From the NCBI GenBank assembly GCA_964019135.1, contig OZ025252.1, positions 43,870,959 through 43,934,958 on the forward strand: DNA of 64,000 nucleotides. Direction: 5' to 3'. This document shows positions 46,597-57,099 of the stretch, in pieces. The position numbers and the translations under genes are program-made. The first letter of the stretch is position 1. Every line of letters starts with the position of its first letter. The notes beneath the pieces were generated by a model. It saw nothing but the letters and a program-made list of their open reading frames with translations, did no database searches and was not told the origin of the DNA. Source of the stretch: Arenicola marina (lineage: Eukaryota > Annelida > Polychaeta > Arenicolidae).

Positions 46597-46828
46597 GAAG
46601 ATGTTTGTCCCTGTAGGCGCTCAGGTTGCCATCAGACCTTCCGTCCTCGAGTCACATGCATTTTCCTTGTGGATAGTTTACTCACAAGGGACCCTTCAAA
46701 CACTGTCCATCTGTAGCGTTATATTGCTTCTGTTGTGCTTCTTGCCAACGACGTTCTGTTTGTACAAGAAGTGTTCGGTATTGATGCAAACATTGCCTAA
46801 AATGACTCGTTACTACATTTTTCAGTGA
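46597..46828 (+). CDS. Possible alternative last exon of ABHD12 (76 extra residues)
   Basis: An acceptor TTATCTCAG at 46,588-46,596 is followed by a frame that joins the ABHD12 exon 11 donor (43,887) in phase: CA|G AAG ATG. It stays open to TGA at 46,826-46,828. The extension would start KMFVPVGAQ and contains a hydrophobic stretch (ICSVILLLLCFLPTTFCLY) that could be a membrane segment. Human ABHD12 ends only about 12 residues after this point with no such tail. It would require splicing across the entire 2.6 kb array. Alternatives: exon 11 ends at the TAA at 43,888, or the last array copy reads into IIQEVAPWLY and stops at 46,496. Confidence 0.35.
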
Positions 46829-47060
46829 TTTTATTCACGGTTCCTCACTTCCGGCTACTTGAGCAATGCGATGTCACCACGGCAACGCCTCCAGACCACG
46901 TGACCAGGACACAAGTTTTATCATACGGGCACATACGGGCATCCAGCGAGTGTCTGCTGGGGTCACGCATGACCCAGTTCAACCGGATGGCCAGTGTGTG
47001 TGTCTGGGGCACATCTCGTGCGTGAGATATATCTCGTGAATATCTTCGTGCGGCACATAT

Positions 47061-47252
47061 ATCCCAAGTCTTTCTTCAAAAAATAGGGGTCACATTGGAG
47101 TCATGAGTCCACCCAATAATTTACAGGTCAAAGCGTCCAGCTTAAACTGACCAAATATCCCAAGTCTTTCTTCAAAAAATAGGGGTCACATTGGAGTCAT
47201 GAGTCCACCCAATAATTTACAGGTCAAAGCGTCCAACTTAAACTGACCAGTT
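47061..47252. repeat. 96-bp tandem duplication
   Basis: ATCCCAAGTCTTTCTTCAAA to CTTAAACTGACCA occurs twice in a row with one base change (CCAGC/CCAAC). Recent local duplication. Confidence 0.93.
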
Positions 47253-47424
47253 TTAGATAAGTCCTTGCGAGATGTATTTCTCATAGCAAATGTCGTTGTC
47301 GGATATCTCCGAACTTTATTTATTTTAAATTGTCGCTATTTTATCGATATTAAATATGTCCATGACTATAAGTGTGACTAGCTTGCCATGGCATCAATGC
47401 TGTGAACATGGAACATGGTGTCTT

Positions 47425-47575
47425 CAAGTTATTGTTGTTTATGTTCATTAGTGCTTTGTTATATGAACATCGGACAGGAAGCATTCTAATTGTTAAAACC
47501 AAGTTATTGTTGTTTATGTTCATTAGTGCTTTGTTATGTGAACATCGGACAGGAAGCATTCTAATTGTTAAAACC
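47425..47575. repeat. 75-bp tandem duplication
   Basis: CAAGTTATTGTTGTTTATGT to AATTGTTAAAAC occurs twice with one base change (TTATATGAAC/TTATGTGAAC). Confidence 0.93.
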
Positions 47576-48215
47576 ATAGTATGAGGATATATCTCTCATA
47601 TTTTAATGTCTGTTAATTTCTTGTTTTTTTTTTGTATGAGAATATGAGGTTCTTGTCTTTTTAAGCTGTTTATCTGTCATTAAGTTCTCGTTCTATTCAA
47701 TATGTATATTTTGATGCTAAAATGCTTTTTTGTTTGTTATGTTTGGGTACTGTATATATATAACCGTTAGAGAGGATCTTGCCCTGTACAATTCTCTTTT
47801 ATCGAGAAATTAGGAAGTGAAGTGGAACAAGATATAGACTCAGCCGCTAGCCATTGATGGCTTATCGCATGCACACTGTGAGGATATTGAGGATGATAAA
47901 TTCATTTTAAACTAGATCTTGTAATATATAAATTTCGTTTTCATGTAATCTATCAATTTTAATCACGTAGCCTTTGTCGTCTGTCGCAATAATTGTTCTT
48001 ATTTCACACAATCGTGTTATGCTAATATATAATTATTTTTGTGATGTGAACTGCTTTTGAACTGTGATTTGGCGGTAATCTCAAAACGGGGCATTTATGT
48101 CTACAATGTATTGACATAAACCCCTGGCAAATCGTAAACATTTCAATGCGGTGTCATTCTATCCTAAGATTTTTTGTTTGCGGTAGGTTATTGTACATGA
48201 ACTCTAGTTCTTGAG

Positions 48216-48302
48216 ACCACGCTGTGTACCGGCTATGGGTACAGACTACGCTGTGTACCGGCTATGGGTACAGACCACGCTGTGTACCGGCTATGGGTAC
48301 AA
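48216..48302. repeat. 29-bp repeat, 3 copies
   Basis: ACCACGCTGTGTACCGGCTA followed by TGGGTACAG, three times with minor changes (ACTACG; final CAA). Confidence 0.9.
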
Positions 48303-50654
48303 AGTCAACAGTATGGATGAGTTTGGCGGGGGACAGTATCACAAGTGGTCACACAACTCGTGACGTGAAGCGAAGCCCGCTGATAGCCAGCTGCCTGTTA
48401 GTCCCCGTGGATTATATGCGTGCCCTCGCCTGTCCAGGGTTCGAATCTCACGCGTACCAAGCGTTTTTGATTATGGCATAACTAATAACTATAGGGCAAA
48501 GCATAAAACCATTTTTTTTTTGTACTTGTCCAAATCATACCGATTTTCGATCTGACGAGCCTTTGCACTTTCCTGTAATGTTGGACTGTAACCTCTCTAG
48601 CCCTTGCCGATACCCCCGCTAATATGTTTATTATTATTGTTTGGTAATTTAATACAGGCCGTCTAGTCCAGAAGGTATCCTGGTGACAAATTGCGCCCTC
48701 CCCCGGTTCATAGAAACGTCCGTATGTCGCTCTGGTAAACCGATAATATGCACCCATTATACTTTGCCCTCTGCGTGTCGCAAACGATCTAACCGAAGCG
48801 GGATAATACACGACTAATATATGGTAAAGATGTATCGTTAGTTAAGATGTATTAACCTGGTGTCTGTGTGTTTAATATTGATATCTCTCACCTCCTGGTA
48901 CGGACTGGGTGGCCCCGCGTTCTGAGACAGTCGCTGTCACTACCAGTCCCCAGAGGGCGGCACCTTCCATCGTACAACACCTGGGAGAGCCGTGCTCCCC
49001 TCCGGTGGGCGGAGTCCATCGCTATATATTTTTTATTCGAACTCAAAGTTCATTGTACATGTACAATGCAATGTCACAATCAGTGAAGGTTATTAACGAG
49101 ACGTCGGGTGCAGAGAGTGCCGTCTGTAGGCTATAAACGGTTAGCATACAGTGCCTTCTGTAGGCTATAAACGGTTAGCCTACAGTGTGGTTCTGGCTCC
49201 GACAGATTGACCGGGGACGAAGCGACCACATGCTTCGGTTCGCCTGATGGTTGCTAGGCGCTGTCCCCTGGCGACCAATCAGCTGCTCCGCATGGCTACA
49301 GTGAATCTCTGGTCGAGGAGGTTTTATACCATCTAGTTAGTATCTCAGGGATGACCTTTTTATGAGTCTCGTGATAATGATAATAGTATGACCCCTCGTC
49401 TTTATCTGTAATTACGTTTATTCTTATGTGAGTTGCTGAGAGTGAGGGGTGTTGTGCCGAGGGCGACGATGAAAGCCTTTTACAGATACATGTGTATCTT
49501 GCCATTAGGACCATGTAAACAAGTCCTGGCCACGCAGAGGAAACGAGCAAACATCGCTTATGGTGATTCCTTTTCAGCCTGCTTCAATTGACACCTTCTT
49601 TAGCTATATTTAACCACTCTGTGCTGCTGATCCGAGTCTTGTAATACGACAAGGAAGCGATGAATGAAATTAAATATCCCAGTGATATACCACGAGATGG
49701 TTAGAAGGTCTCGCTCACATGCGTCTTTGGGGTGCGTTATGACTCGTCTTTAAACGACGGTGAGTCATAACGTGGCTCCTCTAAGGGAGATCGCGTGTTT
49801 GAGAGGGCCCTCCGGTTTGGACTTAACGTCATGTTAGCTTCATCTGGGGAAGCTGCCTAACAGAAAGTGGTGGAATGCTACATTATACTTGTAGCTCTGT
49901 AGAGACTTTGCAACTCCCCCAAATAAATTCCACCCGCGATATTGGCCAATCAATGCAAGGGCAGCTGTATGCCCATACTTATTTAAGAGGTCGACCGCGG
50001 ATTTACGTAGCTTAGTTTGCAGCTATTATAATTCAGTTTTCACGCAACGAGCAATGCAAGATTTTGGTTTCGGCATTCACTGTGGTACTGTGTGTCGCTA
50101 TCAATCAGACTTCACGATGATTAATTTAATTGGTTGTTTAGAAACGTTGTACATGTTATTAGAAACAGAAATCACGTTACTATTATAATCAAAGAGCACC
50201 GAACTCGTGTTATATAGTGCATTCTATTTCATTTTTCGCCATCTATTGAGGTGTAAGTTGTGGTAGTTCTATTGTGAAACGCTATGAAGGATATCTAATA
50301 AATAGGTAATCAAATCCGAGTTTGTTGTCATTGTATTTGCCTTCCGTTGTAACGGGTGCCATGTGACTTCAGGTCCGCTTGATGCTTCACGATGGCGATT
50401 GGTTGTATATTCAGGTGGCTTTAACAACTTTTGGTCATATCGTGTCAATGGGAGAAGGAAGGGAGAGTGAAGTGAATGTCCCCGGGGTAACCCCCTACTC
50501 TTTGCGAAGTAGGACATGGGATCTTTACCCTGCGACCACACAGACATGGCCACAGCGGGCCGCGAACCACCGATCCACGTGCCGTTATTCACGACGGTGA
50601 GGCGGGGCGGCAGCAGCCACGGACTAACCAATAGTCTCCGACACAGCCAAGGGA

Positions 50655-50735
50655 TCTGTGGCCTATTTCACGCACATACTTTAGCCGATTAAGCCCCGTA
50701 GTCGGCTAAACTGCGTTCTTGCAATCAGCCACTGT
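50655..50735. mobile_element. Small inverted-repeat element, second family member
   Basis: CTGTGGCCTATTTCACGCAC and TTTAGCCGATTAAGCCC, with a right half that is the inverse (TAGTCGGCTAAACTGCGTTC, CAATCAGCCACTG). Same terminal motif as the 40,698-40,834 element, shorter centre. Confidence 0.75.
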
Positions 50736-50769
50736 ACTCTGAACTGATTTAATCGTGTTCATTGTGTCA

Positions 50770-50895
50770 GAAATGTACATTCTCATATTTTTCCTTTAAA
50801 ACATGTGCATTCTTATATCTGTCCTTTAAAACATGTACATTCTCATATCTTTCCTTTAAAACATGTACATTCTTATATCTGTCCTTTAAAACAGG
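50770..50895. repeat. 30-bp AT-rich repeat, 4 copies
   Basis: Units of the type TACATTCTCATATCTTTCCT/TTAAAACATG with TCTTATATCTGTCC variants alternating. Confidence 0.9.
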
Positions 50896-51112
50896 AATGT
50901 CCAAATGCGTATGACTAAGACACGACAAAACCTACACGAAGTACACCAATTTGAGAAGAGCGGGTTTTAAACAACATAATTATATGTCCTTATATGTATT
51001 GCACACTATAAACTATAGTTTTGTATATATGCAAAAAGGAGTGCCGTTAGCCCTGATGATATATTCCGGGGTTTGTCCGCACAATATAAGACCTTACCTG
51101 TAAGACTCAGTA

Positions 51113-51427
51113 ACACAAGATTCAGAGATTCTACTGTAGGCCACTGTGTATCGTTTGTCACAAAATACAAGATTCAGAGATTCTACTGTAGGCCACTGTG
51201 TATCGTTTGTCACAAAATACAAGATTCAGAGATTCTACTGTAGGCCACTGTGTATCGTTTGTCACAAAATACAAGATTCAGAGATTCTACTGTAGGCCAC
51301 TGTGTATCGTTTGTCACAAAATACAAGATTCAGAGATTCTACTGTAGGCCACTGTGTATCGTTTGTCACAAAATACAAGATTCAGAGATTCTACTGTAGG
51401 CCACTGTGTATCGTTTGTCACAAAATT
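51113..51427. repeat. 52-bp repeat, 6 copies
   Basis: Six nearly identical copies of CAAGATTCAGAGATTCTACT ... CGTTTGTCACAAAATA. The sequence around it is AT-rich and without recognised genes. Confidence 0.95.
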
Positions 51428-51780
51428 CATGACTATTTCCGTCTATTCCGAAAACCCAGAGTAGAGTTCGTTATACGTTTAGTGTTAAACTGCTCTACTT
51501 ATAAAAACGATTGATATATATCTCGATTTTTAGATCAAAGTTATTGTAGGAATGAGAGATTCGGAGGGGGGCATGCCTATATCATTAAGGAAATGTAAGG
51601 GTGGTATGACCAGAAGGAGAAGAATTTAACGTTGCGCTTCGACGCAAGTTTGTTCCCACGCTAATATTCTGAATCCACCGCTGAACATTTAACTTATCGA
51701 ACCTATAGTTCGCGTTACGACACATTTCCCCTTAGGAGAATAAGGATTTCCTCCGCGCAATGCCGCTCATGTAAGATTAC

Positions 51781-52787
51781 TAGCCGCCCCGCGAGCGGTA
51801 CTAATAAGCGAAAGAAATGACAGTATTTTGTTTTATACGTCAAATAGTAGCAGGCAGAAGGTAGACCTTGGGCCGAAATAATATCGATAATTATATTGAA
51901 ATAAATTGAGACCGGGAGCTGCTGAATAACGGGACATAAGTGTTAAGGATATTTGAACACTTTGTGTGGAATTATTGTGTATCTAGTACAGAACACTCAA
52001 ATTGCGGCTAAAGCACGCTAATAAACGAATATCAGTCCAGTAAATCTAAGGCCCAATCTCATACATTGATTGAGTAAAAAAAAAGGGGCTGATTGAGTAA
52101 AAAAAGGGGCTGTTTCCCGCCCGTTGTTCGTCATTTAACGAACCTTCAGTGGACAAAATGTGCTACTGGTGGGAAGTTGTGGACGCGAGACAGTACAGGA
52201 TTTGTTTGTTTTGATGACGGTTCGGGCGATAATGCGTTGAGAAAAATATTATTACTGTTGGCACCAAGCCAGGTAGCCCGCCGCAGACATGGTCACCATG
52301 CGGGATAAGCACCCGAAAGCGATATTATGCGTTGGATAAGGTGATAAGCACACAGCGGTATTACCAGGCCTGTCTCCAACGCATCACGGGGTGCCGTTAG
52401 AGCCAGGCCGTATTTGCTGTCTTTGCGGTGTTGCAGCGCATAATGGCGCGGCTGGCGCTGATCGAATAAATGTGCCCAGAAAAAGCCCCGACATTGCATG
52501 TTAGGACAATAAATCAAAGAACTATACGCGAAAATATGCGCTGCAACACCGCAAAGACAGCAAGTTCGGCCTGGCTCTAACGGCACCCCGTGATGCGTTG
52601 GAGACAGGCCGGGTAACCAGCGGTAGTGTTGACACATGCGATAGCGTTGACACATCTAAGAGCGACACTGTTGATACATCCAAGGCGGACCAAGCACTGC
52701 ATGCAGTGGTTCAAGGCGGCTGCTGGGGCCAATGTGCTCTTGCATGCAGCGGCATAGTGGGACAGACAGCTTCATTTTATTAGTATA
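51781..52787. mobile_element. Dispersed repeat, copy 2, carrying an inserted MITE
   Basis: Second copy of the repeat at 11,176-11,640, with the same landmarks in the same order from TAGCCGCCCCGCG to TTCATTTTATTAGTAT. It is longer, because of extra sequence near 51,830-52,040, a duplicated GATTGAGTAAAAA block, a longer 3' third, and the MITE at 52,361-52,617. No protein was identified. Confidence 0.75.
52361..52617. mobile_element. 257-bp MITE with about 80-bp inverted repeats and 8-bp target-site duplication
   Basis: Flanked by CAGCGGTA at 52,353-52,360 and 52,618-52,625. Left arm (about 52,361-52,442, TTACCAGGCCTGTCTCCAAC...) and right arm (about 52,535-52,617) are inverse copies, sharing GGGGTGCCGTTAGAGCCAGG and CTTTGCGGTGTTGCAGCGCA. 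The paralogous repeat at 11,496-11,510 lacks the insertion and has a single GTGGTA site. An 8-bp duplication fits the hAT or P superfamilies of DNA transposons; no transposase is present. Confidence 0.9.
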
Positions 52788-55454
52788 AAAATCTCTAGTG
52801 ATGGGCATGAGTGTCTAGAACGGAAAGGTCGCAATCACTACTCGCGGAGAGAATGGTGCAAGACAGATAATACCCTTTATGCCGAACACGTTACATACTG
52901 ACAGCCAGTGTACGTGCGCCTTCAAATGCATGCACATAGACCGACAGCCCGGGTGGGTGTGACCCATACTAGATGCCGTGGTAACACCTTCAGTCGATTT
53001 GTAATGTGTCCCCGTACCTTACAAGGTGCTTCATGCATACAAAAATAGGATTCGTATCAATATTTATTCATAGTTCAAACGTAGCGACATTGATAAGTTA
53101 TGGTGTAACTGCCCGACTAGCGGCAAAACAATATGCGTCGTGTGGGTTTGAACGTCGGTAAATATTGGTCCTGGCCCATGACAAATATTGCCTCACTCGT
53201 GTTTTATCACAGGAAGAGCAGTTTTGTTTTTGTTAGTCAGACACTTACGGTTTTTCTACAATGTTGTTGCGTATTTGCAGATTCCACCACTGTTCGTTCT
53301 GATGTGTAATTATTATCTGAGCTCGATCGCCCGCAACGGACCCAGATTGGTTTGCTGTCGACCTATCTGTCAGAATCACTGCAGGTTTCAGATGTGCCAA
53401 TCTTTCAAGAATCGCGTTAATAGACCGATCCAGGCTATCAATCATTCGCTGACGTCACTGTGGCTTTTATCCAATCGTGTCGTGAAAAAAGGCCGCCTCC
53501 CACGTGCGTTATGTCGGACAAACAAGTCGGACAAACAAAGCAGCATGTCACTTTGTTGTCAGTTCAGAGATGAGTACTTCTCACTTGTGCTTACCATCAG
53601 CTATGATTTTCAATTCATACACATGAGTAACGAAAAATGCCTCAAGCGTGGGCGGGGCTTTGTGTCGGAGCCTGGATCGGTCTCTTGGGTTAATCTCCTT
53701 AAACCAGGTGGGATTGCTCTAATATTGGTTAAAACACTCAAGTTAGTTTTAAAAAAGGCGTTAATTTCTCATTGACGTTATATCCCTATACTCTGAGAGT
53801 CGTTTGATATGTGACGTGATCGCATTATACTCTGAAGTGGTTTGATGGACGCGGGTACGTGCCTTGCCCACTGGAGCCCCAGGGTTGTTTTCTGAAATGT
53901 AAATTACTGTGGCAGGGCGTTAAAGCATATGCTAATGTTCCCCCCCAAAAAGATGCGTCAATAACAGAAATGATGAAGTGAAACGAGCGCGTGCTGGGCG
54001 TACAGATGCGGTGTACAGGTGCGTGTACAGGTGCGTGTACAGGTACGACGTGATCTCGGGGTAAATAGGTCCATTATTGCTGATTTGTCAATATGCTGAT
54101 TGGTCTTTTCTCTGACATGCATGTGTGTGCCGGTGATTCTTAATCTGGTATGCATATGCCGGCTGATCTCATATCGATTGGTGCCTGTTGTTCTGTACTA
54201 GGTACTTGGAGGTCGGCCAGTTCTGTTTCTGGCTTCTACTACTAGCTCGCCATATCCTTATTACTGCTCGCTTGCGATTCGTCATGTTCATTTCACACCT
54301 TCAGGGTCATCGAATATCGCTCAATGAACGTGTGTCCAGACGTACGGACTGAGTGACCGGTAGATTAATCATCACTTTACATGACCGCTCAAACCCTGTA
54401 CTGGTCACCGACGGCCCCCCACCCCACCCCACCCCATCCCCTGATCGACCTGACAACTCGATGGGGTCATACAGCTCGTGATATAAACACCGATACAATG
54501 AAATTGAATATAGAATATGGGGAGCGGGAGGGTGGGGGGGAGGGGTTGGTGAATAGGGGTAAGGTGTTGATAGCCCAGGCGTCGGTAATGTGAGTAAGCC
54601 AGACACACTCTCATCCACGTGTTGGACAGGGTACGGGTGGCAACCTGACACCGGTTAGCTGACCATCCCAACCCACCCACATCAGTTGATCAGCCCTGCT
54701 TGTCGATGGTATTGGCTGAGGGGGTCGGTGCGGTAAGGGCGTGGTGAGTGCTCGATCATCACCAATAAAAGTTTTAGTTTCGCAAATTTTCTGACTAATA
54801 TATATTTATCGTCCGTTTTTATATATTTGCCATGCGGGCCTTTGGTTTACTGTGCGGCACCGCTAAAAAAACATAAAACATGGGCGTAGGCGTCAACCGC
54901 CCCCCCCCCCCTCCCGCCCCCCACACACAGACACACATATTTATATATATGGCCATGACTGGATTAATGATTGCGTAGGAGAGCTCTAGAAACCTCTCGA
55001 CCTGAGCCTCGTATTGTAGGTATGGATCGATGCGCATATTCTGTGAACGCTGTTTGAATGCGAGAGGTTAAATGATCATCTTATCGGTGCTTTACGGGAG
55101 GGCGGCGTCGGGGGGGGGGGGGGGGGGGTAAGACAGGGGGGGGGGGTAGGACAGGGGATGGGCAGGGATCGGAAGAGATGCAAATGGGGAATGGGGCGGT
55201 GACACAGCGGTAGCTTGATACACGTGTATCGGAAACGCGTGTATGTGACGGGTCTGTATGGATTGAACTCCAGATTAAAAAACCTGTCTGGTCGGGGTTC
55301 CCGGAACAGCATAATCGTTATCACCCGCAGCACGGTGAACCCACCGATATGTCATTATCCACATGAAACAAATTACCGCAAACTGCTCTACTGGGAAATG
55401 TTGATCATGATGTAATAGTCGTTATTCCATCGCGGGATATCATGGCAAACTTGG
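52788..55454. other. Intergenic stretch, no recognised gene
   Basis: Unique sequence with G/C homopolymers (54,531-54,542, 54,900-54,912, 55,110-55,147), a short GTGTACAGGTGC triple repeat near 54,010-54,050, and the longest non-repetitive frame of the window (53,188-53,775 plus, 195 codons), which shows no known domain and is treated as unsupported. Confidence 0.45.
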
Positions 55455-55455
55455 C

Positions 55456-55925
55456 GTGAGGGAGGGGCGGGTGGTCGGTCAGGGAGGGGCGGGTGGTCGG
55501 TCAGGGAGGGGCGGGTGGTCGGTCAGGGAGGGCCGGGTGGTCGGTCGGGGATCGAGGGCCAGGGGGGCGGTCGGGGATCGAGGGCCGGGGGGTCGGTCGG
55601 GGAGGGCCCGGGGGTCGGTCGGGGAGGGCCGGGGGGTCGGTCGGGGAGGGCCCGGGGGTCGGTCGGAGAGGGCCGGGGGGTCGGTCGAGGAGGGGCGGGG
55701 GGTCGGTCGGGGAGGGCCCGGGGGTCGGTCGGGGAGGGCCGGGGGTCGGTCGAGGAGGGGCGGGGGGGTCGGTCGGGGAGGGGCGGGGGGTCGGTCGAGG
55801 AGGGGCGGGGGGTCGGTCGGGGAGGGCCCGGGGGTCGGTCGGAGAGGGCCGGGGGGGTCGGTCGAGGAGGGCCGGGGGGTCGGTCGAGGAGGGGCGGGGG
55901 GTCGGTCGGGGAGGGCCGGGGGGTC
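55456..55925. repeat. 21/22-bp very G-rich minisatellite, about 21 copies
   Basis: Units of the form GGGGGTCGGTCGGGGAGGGC with GGTGGTCGGTCAGGG early in the array. The plus strand has G3-G7 runs every few bases and is a strong G-quadruplex candidate. Open frames on both strands are by-products of the composition. Confidence 0.93.
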
Positions 55926-56599
55926 ATTATTTCAACTGATTAAGGCGTCAGCATGCGACCACCCATATCGTTGAAACGTTTGATATAAGCATCATATATA
56001 TAATATATATATATATGAATTTTCTCGAGGCTGACGGCGTGAAGTGGTATAGGTGTACTTATACCATCATCAAAATTAACGTTGTGTCGGGTCAGTGGAC
56101 AAGTGAAGCAGCTTTAGCCGGTGTGAACGTCGGCTTAGTCCCTGGCAAACTAATCACACTATATGAGGGCCACGCCATGTACTACAATTTATACAATATA
56201 CCATATCATCGTTTGGTTAAAGCTGGCGGTAATCCCAGCTTATTTTGCGCCTAATGTTAACTATGTAGCAAACACGCTAAAAGCCGTATAACCAGCACGG
56301 AAATACACGTTTCTGAACACGATACTCCCAACGCGTATTCGTCTGAAGCGGACGATCACACTATGATTGATCATATAAAACGTATATAATTACATAAGGC
56401 TATATGTGGTCAATCGAGCGTGTAGGAAGTTTAGATTCCCAGTAACACACCAGGCGATATGCAATTCATATACGTCACTTCGTTGTATTTGGTTATTTAG
56501 TTACTGACTTTATCGGCAACCTTGTCATGGTCCCGCACATGATTCCAACTATATTAAGTGTCACATGTATAAGAAAATCCCATATTTCGGCGTTCGTCT
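55926..56599. other. Unique spacer
   Basis: TA microsatellite at 55,994-56,015; otherwise unique. A 79-codon frame at 56,015-56,254 was not recognised. Confidence 0.4.
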
Positions 56600-57062
56600 A
56601 TTCGTCTGCTTGTCTAGCCCGGGTGTCGGCGGATCTGTCTAGCCTGGGGAAGGGCGGATCTGTCTAGCCTGGGGAAGGGCGGATGTGTCTAGCCTGGGGA
56701 AGGGCGGATCTGTCTAGCCTGGGGAAGGGCGGATGTGTCTAGCCCGGGTGTCGGCCGATCTATCTAGCCTGGGGACCGGCGGATCTGTCTAGCCTGGGGA
56801 AGGGTGGATCTGTCTATCCCGGGTGTCGGCGGATCTGTCCAGCCCGGGTGTCGGTGGATCTATCTGGCCTGGGGACCGGCGGGTATGTCTAGCCAGGGTG
56901 TCGGCGGATATGTCTAGCCTGGGGACCGGCGGATCTGTCTAGCCAGGGTGTCGGCGGATCTGCCCAGCCCGGGTGTCTGCAGATCTGTCTAGCCAGGGTG
57001 TCGGCGGATCTGCCCAGCCCGGGTGTCTGCAGATCTGTCTAGCCAGGGTGTCGGCGGATATG
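56600..57062. repeat. 25-bp minisatellite, about 18-19 copies, two unit types
   Basis: TGTCTAGCCTGGGGAAGGGC/GGATC alternates with a variant TGTCTAGCCCGGGTGTCGGC/GGATC and hybrids (GGGGACCGGC, TGCCCAGCC). Ordered alternation near the right end (CCAGGGTGTCGGCGG, GATCTGCCCAGCCCGGG) indicates two-unit higher-order duplication. Confidence 0.92.
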
Positions 57063-57099
57063 TCTGTAGTGTCTGTATTTGTGGCTGTGCCTATCCACA

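Larger units (their letters stand above)
46829..50654. other. Downstream of ABHD12: intergenic with small duplications
   Basis: Contains a 96-bp tandem duplication (47,061-47,252), a 75-bp duplication (47,425-47,575), three 29-bp units (48,216-48,302), a 36-bp pair (49,110-49,190) with the palindromic core CTGTAGGCTATAAACGG, and a tRNA-B-box-like GGGTTCGAATCTC at 48,438. Frames up to 120 codons (50,269-50,631 minus) resemble nothing known. Confidence 0.5.

Noticed and set aside
48395-48465. tRNA gene or SINE at GGGTTCGAATCTC
   Set aside because: Only a B-box-like motif; no A box at the right distance and no folding arms seen.
50269-50631. 120-codon minus frame
   Set aside because: No family resemblance and no splice context.
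53188-53775. 195-codon plus frame in unique sequence
   Set aside because: Longest non-repeat frame, but no recognisable domain, no clear splice context and only a non-ATG or weak start; long enough to note, not to call.
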